DNA of 64,000 nucleotides. It comes from CAVYXK01 sp963708245. GTDB taxonomy: Bacteria; Pseudomonadota; Alphaproteobacteria; Acetobacterales; Acetobacteraceae. The stretch is taken from positions 2,108,001 to 2,172,000 of the forward strand of contig OY970201.1 of the NCBI GenBank assembly GCA_963708245.1. The letters run 5' to 3'. The notes beneath the pieces were generated by a model, which saw only the letters and a list, made by a program, of their open reading frames with translations, ran no database searches and was not told the DNA's origin. Shown here piece by piece: positions 7,355 through 16,800 of the stretch. The first letter of the stretch is position 1. Each line of letters opens with the position of its first letter. The position numbers and the translations under genes were made by a program.

Positions 7355-8901
7355 TCCTACTGCGTCACTCATCATGCCGCGCTTAAGGGCTGGCGCCTAT
7401 GCCCGCAGCAGGGACATCGCGGCAGTGCATGGACGAAGGTACGTGCGAGACGGATGCGCAGCGTCGCAATCGAGTTCGGCACATGACGCTGCGAACGCAG
7501 CGGCAGCTCCTCTGGGTCGGTAACCTGCGGGAACGGCAGGTCGCTGGCCGCGCCAGGCGCGGGCAAGTCCTGAGGGGGGAATCGTCGCCTTCTCGGAGAC
7601 CAGGAATCCGTAGGCCGCAATGCATAGGCTTGCGTGATGGTGAAAGCCCCGCCAGCCGCGGCCTTCGTAATGGCCGAGCCCGACCTCCTGCTTCAGATCC
7701 AGATAGTCGCGTTCGATCCGCCAGCGCAGCTTGGTGAGATCCACCATCCGCTCGAACGTGATGTCCGACGGCAGCGTGGAAAGCCAGTAATGGTCCGGTT
7801 CGCTCGCGCCCTCTGGCCACTCGATCAGCAGCCACTCTTCCGCCGCAGGTTCGTTGCGTTTGGTATCATCGTGTGCCGGACGCACCCGCAGGCGGGCAAA
7901 GCGTGAGCTCAGTGCCGTGTTGCTGCCCTCTCGCCAGGTGATCGGCTGCCAGGCGTCGGCGGCCAGCTCGATCGCCAGCTGCTTGGCCGAGACCGGCTGA
8001 TGCGCATCATCACGGCGCGGCCGTTTGGGCGGCCGGCCGCGGCCCGACCATGCCGGGGCTGGCACTGCTGCCTCGCCCGGCCGCCAGACTGCTGTGGTGG
8101 GTAGGATGCCGGCCACGTAGGGCTGTCCGAGTTCGCTGATCCCGCCACGCAGCGTAGCGTTGTTGCCATAGGCTGGGTCCATCAGCGCCACTGCCGCCGG
8201 CAGGCCATCAGCGTGGGCTTGGCGCATTTGCCGCAGCGCGATCTCCGGCTTGGTCTGGAACGTAACCTCCGCCGGCACGCCCGCGGTGATCCGCCGCACC
8301 GGGTCGTCAGCCCAGTCCTGCGGCAGATACAATCGATAGGCGACCGGCAGGCTGGCCTGGTGGGTGGCCACCGAGAGGCTCACCGCCACCTGGCAGTTCT
8401 CCTGCTTGCCAAGCTGCCCGCAGTATTGCCGCGCCACGCCGACCGAGTGGTGGCCCTTCTTGGGGAACGCCGTGTCGTCGATGATCCAGGCCTGGATCGG
8501 CTCATCGCCGGTGATGGATGGCAGCACCAACTCGCGCACCCGGGTCAGCATCGCCTGGTCCGACCATGGGGCTTGCGCCACCAGATGCAGCAGCGACTGG
8601 TGCTGGGCCGCGGTCCGCTCTGGTGCGGTCACCGCCGCCAGCGGTTCGACGCTCTTGCGGCCCTCGGTCGAGATCAAGCCGATGCAGTAGTCTTGAAACG
8701 GTGCGACCCGGTCGGCATGGCCGAGCACCGAGGCCAAATCCGCCGCGTAGGCTCTGAACCGGGCTTCCGTGCCAGACCGATCGCGAAGATCCATGCCGCC
8801 CTCCCCGAGCGGTTCGAATCTTCACCCGTACCATAGCGCGACCGCGTCGCAGCAAGGGCTAAATCAGGCCGTCAGCCCGTCCGGTTTGCGACTCAGTAGG
8901 A
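7355..8901 (-). mobile_element. IS701-family insertion sequence, complete
   Basis: A ~1.55-kb element bounded by short inverted ends (TCCTACTGCGT at 7355 and its complement, in the form TCCTACTGAGT, ending at 8901). It carries one transposase gene on the minus strand. The outer flank is TTAG (8902-8905), identical to the four bases before the truncated copy at 6926. The inner flank is CAAT, so the element has no simple target duplication of its own. Confidence 0.85.
7397..8794 (-). CDS. IS701-family transposase
   Basis: A 465-residue DDE transposase of the IS701 group. It shows the characteristic WIIDDTAFPKKGHHSVGVARQYCGQ segment in the N-terminal half (first catalytic Asp), ALMDPAYGNN (second Asp) and LTKLRWRIERDYLDLKQEVGLGHYEGRGWRGFHHH (catalytic Glu region). 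The reading frame is open throughout and spans nearly the whole element, so the transposase may be functional. The start at 8794 is preceded by a GGAGGG-type site. Confidence 0.92.
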   Translation of the reverse strand: MDLRDRSGTEARFRAYAADLASVLGHADRVAPFQDYCIGLISTEGRKSVEPLAAVTAPERTAAQHQSLLHLVAQAPWSDQAMLTRVRELVLPSITGDEPIQAWIIDDTAFPKKGHHSVGVARQYCGQLGKQENCQVAVSLSVATHQASLPVAYRLYLPQDWADDPVRRITAGVPAEVTFQTKPEIALRQMRQAHADGLPAAVALMDPAYGNNATLRGGISELGQPYVAGILPTTAVWRPGEAAVPAPAWSGRGRPPKRPRRDDAHQPVSAKQLAIELAADAWQPITWREGSNTALSSRFARLRVRPAHDDTKRNEPAAEEWLLIEWPEGASEPDHYWLSTLPSDITFERMVDLTKLRWRIERDYLDLKQEVGLGHYEGRGWRGFHHHASLCIAAYGFLVSEKATIPPSGLARAWRGQRPAVPAGYRPRGAAAAFAASCAELDCDAAHPSRTYLRPCTAAMSLLRA

Positions 8902-9585
8902 TTAGCCCAACTTCGCGGATTCGCGGGGTCGAAGACCAGCAAGTGGTTGATATTGCTGGTCCTCGGTGCTGAAGGTCGGCACTAGGGGGTTGTTTCGGGG
9001 CGGCGGTTGGGCTGGCAGCCTGAGTTTGTCGAGCAGCAGCTTCAGCTCCGGCTCCGGCTCGGAGTAGCGGGTGAGCACGAGCTCCCGACCATCGGTTGTC
9101 GGGACAAACACGTCGATCATCTGGATGGCGGCGAATTTCTCGAGCACGCTGCGTGACGTGAGGCCAGGTGCCAGAGCGTGCAGGCGACGGCCGAGGGTCA
9201 CATGTAGGCAATAGGCCAGAAAGGCGACGAAGATATGCGCCTCGACGCGCGCCTCGAGTTGATGGAAGATCGGCCGGGTGGCGAGATCGCCCTTGAGGTT
9301 TTTGAAGGCCTGCTCCACCGCGACCAGTTGCAGATAATAGTTCCACAGCCGAGCGGGATCGTCCTCGGTCATGTTGGTCCGCAACAGATAACGACCTTCG
9401 CGGCGGCGCGCCTGTCGCAGCTTGTCGCGATCGAGCCGGTAGCTGAAGGTTGCAGCTTTCCTTTCGACCGTGATCCGCACCAGGCGCCGACCCATGCGCT
9501 CCACCCAATGGCGCATGCTCCGGCCTAGGGCGACCCGCAGGCTACCAGTCCACGCAGCTTGTGTTTGAAGGTAGAGCAGGGTCAT
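8902..9585 (-). pseudogene. IS1634/IS4-like transposase, C-terminal part
   Basis: About 228 residues of a DDE transposase C-terminus. The signature is TNMTEDDPARLWNYYLQLVAVEQAFKNLKGDLATRPIFHQLEARVEAHIFVAFLAYCLHVTL, typical of the IS1634 group in which the catalytic Glu lies in the VEQAFKNLK helix. The N-terminal half with the first two aspartates is missing. Its TAA stop lies at the TTAG that abuts the IS701 end. Confidence 0.8.
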
Positions 9586-9645
9586 ATAGGAAATGCCGGA
9601 GAAAGCATCGACTTGCCGGCAACGCGGCTAACATGCCCGACGACT

Positions 9646-9835
9646 CACCTCTTCGAGGTGTTTCGCACCGTTGATGTCGTTTGCCCTCGTTGTCGGCGAT
9701 CCGGTTCGTAAGACCCTCCGCGAAGCCGTTGCCGCCCGCTGCGTTGTCCCACCTCGCCGTCGGCTTACGCAACTCGGCAACAAGCAGCGCAAGATCGACA
9801 AAGCCGGTGATACCGCTGCAAGGCTAGAGTCGGAT
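9646..9835 (-). repeat. Dispersed ~190-bp repeat, copy A
   Basis: Read on the minus strand from ATCCGACTCTAGCC (9835), this stretch aligns over its whole length, with substitutions and a few indels, to 23261-23450 on the plus strand. Shared blocks include CTTACGAACCGGATCGC and GACAACGAGGGCAA. Copy A ends in a small perfect hairpin, CACCTC-TTC-GAGGTG (9646-9660). I do not recognise a known element. Confidence 0.7.
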
Positions 9836-9937
9836 CGTTAAGAAGCGAAAGCCCTGAACCTGACCCGGCTTCGGCCGCACGTCCGCGTGCAGACCCATGG
9901 TCGTCGATGGGCGAGAATTCCAGCGGAGAACTGGCCC

Positions 9938-10513
9938 ATGCCTGACCAGATGGAGATCGGCCGGATCGAGTTGCCGATCCGCCAAGGCCTGCTGTACATC
10001 CTCGACGGGGTCGCGCCCCGCATCGCACCGGACGCGTTCATCGCACCCACCGCCGTGGTGATCGGCGACGTGGAAATCGGGCCGCAATCCAACGTCTGGT
10101 TCTTCTGCGTGCTACGCGGCGACACCAACACCATTCGCGTCGGCGCGCGTACCAACATTCAGGATGGCACGATCGTGCACGTCGATCCGGGCGAGGATCG
10201 CACCGAGATCGGCGACGAGGTCACGATCGGCCACGGCGCGATCATCCACGGCTGCCGCCTGCGCAACCGCGCCTTCGTCGGCATGGGGGCGACCGTGCTG
10301 GACGGCTGCGTGATCGAGGAGGGCGGCGTGCTGGGTGCGGGTGCCCTGCTACCGACCGGCAAGGTGATCGGCCGCAACGAGCTCTGGCTTGGCGTCCCGG
10401 CCCGCTTCAAGCGCATCATGCCGCCCGGCGAGCGGGCCGGCTTCGATCGCAACTTCCGCGCGTATGTGCAAAACGCCGCACGCTTCCGCGCAGGCCTGCG
10501 TCCCATAACCTAA
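9938..10513 (+). CDS. Gamma-carbonic anhydrase family protein
   Basis: A 191-residue left-handed parallel beta-helix protein of the gamma-carbonic anhydrase/YrdA/PaaY group. The hexapeptide repeats are visible (APTAVVIGDVEIGPQSNVWF, then VRIG-type turns), and the three zinc-ligand histidines are recognisable in TIVHVDPG and TIGHGAIIHGC. The family forms trimers with metal sites between subunits; some members hydrate CO2 and others are thioesterases or have no measured activity. ATG 9938 was chosen because GGAGA lies about 12 bases upstream; ATG 9950 is possible. It precedes the PFOR cluster and might supply or scavenge CO2/bicarbonate, but that link is only inferred. Confidence 0.88.
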   Translation: MPDQMEIGRIELPIRQGLLYILDGVAPRIAPDAFIAPTAVVIGDVEIGPQSNVWFFCVLRGDTNTIRVGARTNIQDGTIVHVDPGEDRTEIGDEVTIGHGAIIHGCRLRNRAFVGMGATVLDGCVIEEGGVLGAGALLPTGKVIGRNELWLGVPARFKRIMPPGERAGFDRNFRAYVQNAARFRAGLRPIT

Positions 10514-10701
10514 AGCAAGGGTGCAGACTCCCACTCTGAATACAGGTCTGGGACCTCACTCGACGGAGAAGACGGCAATGCAACGAGCGGTACATCTGAT
10601 TAGTCTTTGGGACGACAGCTACTCGATCTTCGCGATCGTTGCTGGCGCCTCGCCTAATCATCTGCGTGCCAAATCATAAACCGTCAGTAGGGAGAGAACC
10701 G

Positions 10702-12066
10702 ATGTCAGCGCAGAGCGGAGTAGCCGCACCTTCTCCTATACTAACGTCCGCGGAGAGAGCGATTTCCTGGCCCTTTGTGGTGGCCTGGCTCTTCTGCCTG
10801 GTGTTCTATTTTCTCCAATACGCTATTCGGTCTGCGCCGGGGGTGACCATCCCTGAGCTGGAAGCCGCCTTCGGTTTGACGGCTCTCGGCATCAGCTCAT
10901 TGGTCGGGCTCTATTACTACACATACGCCGGCTTCGGCATCATAGCCGGCGCGTCTCTCGACCGGTATGGGGCCAAATGGCCGATCTCGTGCGGTATTTT
11001 CGCCGTGGCGGTAGGCTGTGTGCTATTCGGACTCGGCTCGATCGGAGAGGCCGAGAGCGGGCGGCTGCTGCAAGGGGCCGGATCGGCTTTCGCCTTCACC
11101 GGCGCAGTCTATCTCGCCGTTCACGGGTTTTCCGATCGCTGGCTCGCCACGGCAATTGGTTTCACACAGCTCGCCGGAATGCTCGGCGGCTTTGCCGGAC
11201 AATTCGTTGTCAGTCCGCTCGTGCACGGCCCGATGAGTTGGCAATCGTTCTGGATCTATGCCGGCATCCTGCTGGCGATCGTTGGGGTCTTAGTGCTGAT
11301 GGCGACCCCTGGGAGCCGCGAGCCGGCCCGCGGCTCTGTCTGGGCGATGTTCGCGCCCTACAAGGTCGTGCTGACGAACCCGCAATCCTATCTCTGCGGC
11401 TTCGTCGGCGGCCTGCTGTTCATGCCGACCACCATCGGCGCCATGATCTGGGGCGTCCCGTTTCTCGGCATCGAGCATGTAGGGCCTGCGGAAGCCGCAG
11501 CACGATCCTCCATGGTGCCGCTCGGTTGGGTGATCGGTTGTCCATTGCTCGGCTACCTTGCCGATCGCATCGGTCGTCGCAAGCCGGTGATGCTGGGTGG
11601 CATGATCCTTATGCTGGTGAGCCTCATTGGCATCGTTTACACGAACGGCGTCCTCCCGCCCTATGTCGGAGGCCTAGCCTTCGGGATCGGCTCCGGCGCG
11701 GCAATGATCCCCTACACGATGATCAAGGAAGTCAATCCGGATCACGTGAAGGGCAGCGCCACGGGCGCAATGAACTTCATTGTCTTCAGCTTCAGCGCAT
11801 TCCTGGCGCCGGCTTTCGGGCTCACGCTCGTCCGTCTCTCCGCTGGCCATCCGCTGACGCTGGAGACGTTTCGTGAGGCCGATCTGATTTGGGTCGTTGG
11901 CATTGTGTCGTCATTTTTTCTGACGCTATTCCTGCGCGAGACCGGTGTCGCGGCGCGACCCGTGGCCCTGGCGTCCGTGGCTGCGCGCGACCGATCGGGA
12001 GCAAGCTATGAGACGGGCATGGCTTCGCCGCTGTCTCGGCAACGGACGACCGAACAGTTCGACTGA
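10702..12066 (+). CDS. MFS transporter, probable carboxylate carrier
   Basis: A 454-residue major facilitator with about 12 hydrophobic helices. The cytoplasmic loop between helices 2 and 3 carries GASLDRYGAKWPI (the MFS motif A region) and its counterpart in the second half is LLGYLADRIGRRKPVML. The start at 10702 has a strong AGGGAGAG site. The gene directly precedes the oxidoreductase/nifJ cluster on the same strand, with 33 bases to the next gene, so the substrate may be an organic acid feeding it (lactate or pyruvate). That substrate is inferred from position only. Confidence 0.85.
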   Translation: MSAQSGVAAPSPILTSAERAISWPFVVAWLFCLVFYFLQYAIRSAPGVTIPELEAAFGLTALGISSLVGLYYYTYAGFGIIAGASLDRYGAKWPISCGIFAVAVGCVLFGLGSIGEAESGRLLQGAGSAFAFTGAVYLAVHGFSDRWLATAIGFTQLAGMLGGFAGQFVVSPLVHGPMSWQSFWIYAGILLAIVGVLVLMATPGSREPARGSVWAMFAPYKVVLTNPQSYLCGFVGGLLFMPTTIGAMIWGVPFLGIEHVGPAEAAARSSMVPLGWVIGCPLLGYLADRIGRRKPVMLGGMILMLVSLIGIVYTNGVLPPYVGGLAFGIGSGAAMIPYTMIKEVNPDHVKGSATGAMNFIVFSFSAFLAPAFGLTLVRLSAGHPLTLETFREADLIWVVGIVSSFFLTLFLRETGVAARPVALASVAARDRSGASYETGMASPLSRQRTTEQFD

Positions 12067-12099
12067 GGAGCGGCGCGTTCAAGAAGCTGGAGGATCGCA

Positions 12100-13785
12100 A
12101 TGATGCTGAAGCCAACCGATGCCACCCGCGTTCATTCGATAGCCGCGGGCACGGGAGCAACAAGACGGCAACTCCCGCACTGGATTGCGCACCTGCCACC
12201 CTGCAACGCGGCGTGTCCGGCTGGAGAGAACATTCAGACCTGGCTCGAGCATGCCCGGGCCGGCCGATGGCAGCAGGCATGGAATCAGATCCTCGACGAC
12301 AACCCATTTCCAGCCGTGCATGGTCGGGCCTGTTATCATCCCTGCGAGAGCCGGTGTAACCGAGGAGAGCTCGACGCCGCCGTCGGCATTCACGCAGTCG
12401 AGCGCCTTGTGGGCGATGTCGCGCGGCAGGAGAAATGGCAACCGCGCCGCGGCGAGCCGACCGGGCATCGCGTCCTGATCGTCGGCGCCGGTCCCGCGGG
12501 TCTTTCCTGCGCCTATCACTTGGCGCGGCTCGGCTACGAGGTGGAGGTTCGCGAGGCGACCGAGGAGCCCGGCGGCATGATGCGCTGGGGCATTCCCGAG
12601 TATCGCCTGCCGCGCGACGTCGTGCGCGAAGAGATCGCCCGCATCACCGCGATGGGTGTGAAGATCACTTGCGGCCAGAAAGTGGATGACGTGCTGGCCG
12701 AGAAGCAAAAGGGCGGCTTCGACGCGGTGTTCCTCGCGGTCGGAGCGCAAGCTTCCAATCGGCTCGATATCCCGGCTGCGGATGGGCGCCGCCTGGTGGA
12801 CGGCGTAACCTTGCTGGAAGAAGTGGCGCGGGGACAGGCGCCGCATCTCGGCCGCGTGGTCGGCGTAATCGGCGGTGGCAATACCGCCATGGACGTCGCC
12901 CGCGTCGCCAAGCGGCTTGGCGCGGAAGAGGCACTGCTGATCTTCCGCTACGACCAACCGCATATGGAAGCGCTACCGGCGGAAGCTCAGGAGGCTTTCG
13001 CCGAGGGGGTGAAGATTCGCTGGCTGTCGGTCGCGAGCCGCTTCGGGGCGAACGGCGTGACCATCGAAGGCGTGGAGATGGGACCGAACGGCACCACCAT
13101 ACCCACGGGGAAGTTCGAGACTTTGCCGGCCGACAGTGTGGTGCTGGCGGTGGGCCAGCACAGCGAGCTCGACTTCCTCCACGGCGTCCCAGGGGTCGTG
13201 ATCGGCCCGAATGACGTAGTTACCGTCGACGACCAGTTCATGACCGGGCATCGCGGCGTTTTCGCCGGCGGCGACATGGTGGGCGGCGCGCGGACGATGA
13301 CGACAGCGGTGGGCATGGGCAAGCATGCGGCTCGTGCCATCGACGGCTATCTCAACGGCGCACGCTACGAGCGGCCGCCGAAGCACCCGCCGATCAGCTT
13401 CGAGATGCTCGATCTACCAGTGTACCTGGAAACACTCCGAAGTGCCCAACCGGAACTGCCTCTCGCGGTCCGCGCCACGTTTTCCGAGGTCGTGCAGGGC
13501 CTAAGCCAGGAGCAGGCACGAAATGAGGCAGGAAGGTGCCTGTCCTGCGGCAACTGTTTCGAATGCGATAACTGCTTCGCGGCATGCCCCGAGCAGGCGA
13601 TCATACGTCAGGGTCCTGGACGGGGGTATCGCGTCGAGCCCGATCTCTGCACGGGCTGCGCGATCTGTTTCGAGCAGTGTCCGTGCCACGCCATCGAGAT
13701 GCAGCCCGAATCCCTGCCGGCGGCCGCACCGCTCGGCACGATCGGTGAACCGCTCGCGCCGCACCGCTTCAGCCTCCGCGTTTGA
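12100..13785 (+). CDS. GltD-like FAD/NAD(P)-binding oxidoreductase with C-terminal ferredoxin domain
   Basis: A 561-residue flavoprotein. The N-terminal Fer4_20-type domain has CNAACPAGENI (Cys35, Cys39) and GRACYHPCESRCNRG, expected to bind Fe-S clusters as in glutamate synthase small subunits. The FAD Rossmann motif VGAGPAGLSCAYHL follows, with GGMMRWGIPEYRLP, then the NAD(P) motif GGGNTAMDVAR. The C-terminus has two [4Fe-4S] binding sets (CLSCGNCFECDNCFAACPEQAI and CTGCAICFEQCPCHAIEM). This layout suits electron transfer between ferredoxin and NAD(P)H. Being 30 bases ahead of nifJ, it likely reoxidises the ferredoxin that PFOR reduces, or works in reverse. GGAGG stands before the start. 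Confidence 0.88.
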   Translation: MMLKPTDATRVHSIAAGTGATRRQLPHWIAHLPPCNAACPAGENIQTWLEHARAGRWQQAWNQILDDNPFPAVHGRACYHPCESRCNRGELDAAVGIHAVERLVGDVARQEKWQPRRGEPTGHRVLIVGAGPAGLSCAYHLARLGYEVEVREATEEPGGMMRWGIPEYRLPRDVVREEIARITAMGVKITCGQKVDDVLAEKQKGGFDAVFLAVGAQASNRLDIPAADGRRLVDGVTLLEEVARGQAPHLGRVVGVIGGGNTAMDVARVAKRLGAEEALLIFRYDQPHMEALPAEAQEAFAEGVKIRWLSVASRFGANGVTIEGVEMGPNGTTIPTGKFETLPADSVVLAVGQHSELDFLHGVPGVVIGPNDVVTVDDQFMTGHRGVFAGGDMVGGARTMTTAVGMGKHAARAIDGYLNGARYERPPKHPPISFEMLDLPVYLETLRSAQPELPLAVRATFSEVVQGLSQEQARNEAGRCLSCGNCFECDNCFAACPEQAIIRQGPGRGYRVEPDLCTGCAICFEQCPCHAIEMQPESLPAAAPLGTIGEPLAPHRFSLRV

Positions 13786-13815
13786 CCGCGGCGAGACCAA
13801 CGGAGAAGCATAATC

Positions 13816-16800
13816 ATGGATAAGATCGCGACCCTCGACGGCAACACCGCCGTCGCCCACGTCGCCTACCGCGTCAACGATGGGTGCGCCATCTTCCCGA
13901 TTACGCCGTCGTCGACGATGGCTGAGCTCGCCGATGAATGGGCCGCGCAGGGCGAGAAGAATTTGTGGGGCGTGGTGCCGTTCGTGCAGGAGATGCAGGC
14001 GGAGGGGGGTGCTGCCGGTGCGGTGCACGGTGCACTCCAGGCCGGCGCCCTGACCACCACCTTCACCGCCTCGCAAGGCCTGCTGCTGATGATGCCGAAC
14101 ATGTTCAAGATTGCGGGCGAGATGACCGCCTGCGTTTTCCATGTCGCGGCCCGGGCCATCGCCACCCAGGCCCTGTCGATCTTCGGCGACCATTCGGACA
14201 TCATGGCGGTGCGCAGCACCGGCTTCGCCATGCTCGGCGGGGCATCAGTCCAGGAGGCGCATGATCTTGCGCTGGTGGTGCAAGCGGCGACGCTCGAATT
14301 GCGGGTGCCGTTCATCCATTTCACCGACGGATTCCGCACCTCGCACGAGGTCAATACGCTCGTGATGCTGTCGGACGAGCATATCCGGGCCATGATCGAC
14401 GACGATCTGGTGCGCGCGCACCGGCAGCGGGCGCTGAGCCCGGAGCGGCCGGTGACCCGCGGCACCGCGCATAACCCGGACACGTTCTTCCAGGCACGCG
14501 AGACGGTAAACCTGCACTACCTCGCAACGCCCGGCATCGTGCAGCGCGCCATGGATCGTCTCGCGGCGCTGACCGGCCGGCAATATCACCTGTTTCGCTA
14601 CGACGGTCATCCGGACGCGGAACGCGTCGTCGTCGCGATCGGCTCAGCCGCCGATACCCTGCGCGCGACGGCCGCGCACCTGAACGCCCAGGGAGAGCGC
14701 GTCGGTGTGCTTCAGGTGCTGCTCTATCGGCCGTGGTCGGCCAAGGACTTTCTCGCGGTACTGCCTGCCAATGTGCGCCGCGTCGCGGTGCTCGACAGCG
14801 TCAAGGAGCCCGGCGCGCCGGCCGAGCCGCTCTGCCTGGACGTCGCACAGACTCTGGCGGATGCCGCCGCGCGGGGCACGCGCGACACTCTGCCGCTGGT
14901 CGTCGGTGGCCGTTACGGCCTCTCATCGAAAGATTTCACGCCGGCGATGGCAAAGGCCGTCTTCGACCACCTCAAGGAGAAGGAGCCGCGTCACGGCTTC
15001 ACGGTCGGCATCATCGACGATGTTGGCGGAACGAGCCTCCCCGTCGAGGCGGCGTTCGACATCGAGCCGCAAGGTGTCCGCCGCGCGATGTTCTTCGGGC
15101 TTGGTTCCGACGGGACCGTCGGCGCGAACAAGAATAGCGTGAAGATCCTGGGCGAGGACCCCGGGCGCTACGCGCAAGGCTACTTCGTCTATGACAGCCA
15201 CAAATCCGGTGCGGAGACGATCAGCCACCTTCGCTTTGGCAACGCTCCGATCGCCGCTCCTTATCTTCTGCAATCAGCCGACTTCATTGGCGTTCACAAG
15301 TTCGACTTCCTGACAAAACTGGACGTCCTGGACCGTGCTCTTCCGGGCGCGACCGTCCTCCTCAATGCTCCTTACGATGCAGCGTCCGTTTGGGACCATC
15401 TGCCGCGACCGGTCCAGGAGCATATTCTCAAGAAGGGTCTGCGCCTCTTCGTGATCGACGCGAGCAGCGTCGCACAGCGCCTGGGCCTGGGACCACGAGT
15501 GAACACCGTCCTGCAGACCTGCTTCTTCGCCATCAGCGGCGTGCTGCCGCGGGAAGAAGGCATCCAGCGCATCCGCCACTCGATCGAGAAGTCTTACGGC
15601 GGGAAGGGCCGCGCGGTCCTGCAGAAGAACTTTGCCGCCGTCGATACGGCGCTCGAGCACCTGCAGGAGGTCAAGGTCCCGAAGGAAGTGACCTCGAAAC
15701 AGGAGTTCCGGATCTTCATCCCAGCGGATGCGCCCGATCAGATGAAGCGCATTTTCGCCCTGCAGTTCGCAGGAAGGGGCGATGAGATCCCGGTCAGCGC
15801 GTTCCCGATCGACGGTACCTACGCGGGCGGAACGACCCAGTACGAGAAGCGCAACATCGCCTTTTCAGTGCCGGTTTGGAAGCAAGACCTCTGCATCCAA
15901 TGCGGCCAGTGCAGCATCGTCTGCCCGCACAGTGTGATCCGGGCCAAGGCCTACAACGGGGCACTGCTGAAGGACGCGCCGGAGGGGTTTCCGTCGGCTT
16001 CGGTCAATGCGCGCGGTTACCCAGAGCAGCGCTACACGCTGCAGATCGCTGTCGAGGACTGCACGGGTTGCGGAATCTGCATCGACCATTGTCCGGCACA
16101 CGATCCGCTCGATCCGGCGATCAAGGCAATCAATCTCAGCGAGCGGTTGCCGCTGGTCGAATCCGGACGGCGCAATCTCGCGTTTTTCGAGTCGCTTCCG
16201 GAACACACGCGCGAAGGGGTCGACCTGCATGTCTCGCGGGGTCTGCAGTTCGTGCGGCCGCTGTTCGAGTTCTCCAGTGCGTGCGCCGGCTGCGGCGAGG
16301 CCCCCTATCTGAAGCTTCTGTCGCAACTGTTCGGCGACCGTTTGCAGATCGCCAATGCGACCGGTTGCTCTTCGATCTATGGCGGCAACCTGCCGTCGCT
16401 GCCGTGGCGTGCCGGGCCCGATGGGCGCGGCCCGGCGTGGAGCAACAGCCTGTTCGAGGACAATGGCGAGTTCGGCTTCGGCATGCGTCTCGGGGTCGAC
16501 CACCAGGTCGCCATGGCACGTGCCCTCGTCCGCACGTTGGGCGATCGCATCGGACCCGGCCTCGCCGACGCGATCCTTGATGCGCCCCAGCGCACAGACA
16601 GCGAGATCGTGGCACAACGCGGCCGGGTTGAGGAGATCAGGCGCGCGCTGGCAGGCGCTACGGATGCGCCGGCGCGTGATCTGCTGGCCCTGGCCGAATA
16701 TCTCGTGCGCCGCAGCCTGTGGATCGTGGGGGGTGATGGATGGGCCTATGACATCGGTGCCGGCGGGCTCGATCACGTGTTGGCCCAGGACCGCGATGTC

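Noticed and set aside
7351..8905. Target-site duplication of the full IS701 copy
   Set aside because: Its flanks are CAAT and TTAG, which do not match; the matching TTAG lies outside the truncated copy instead.
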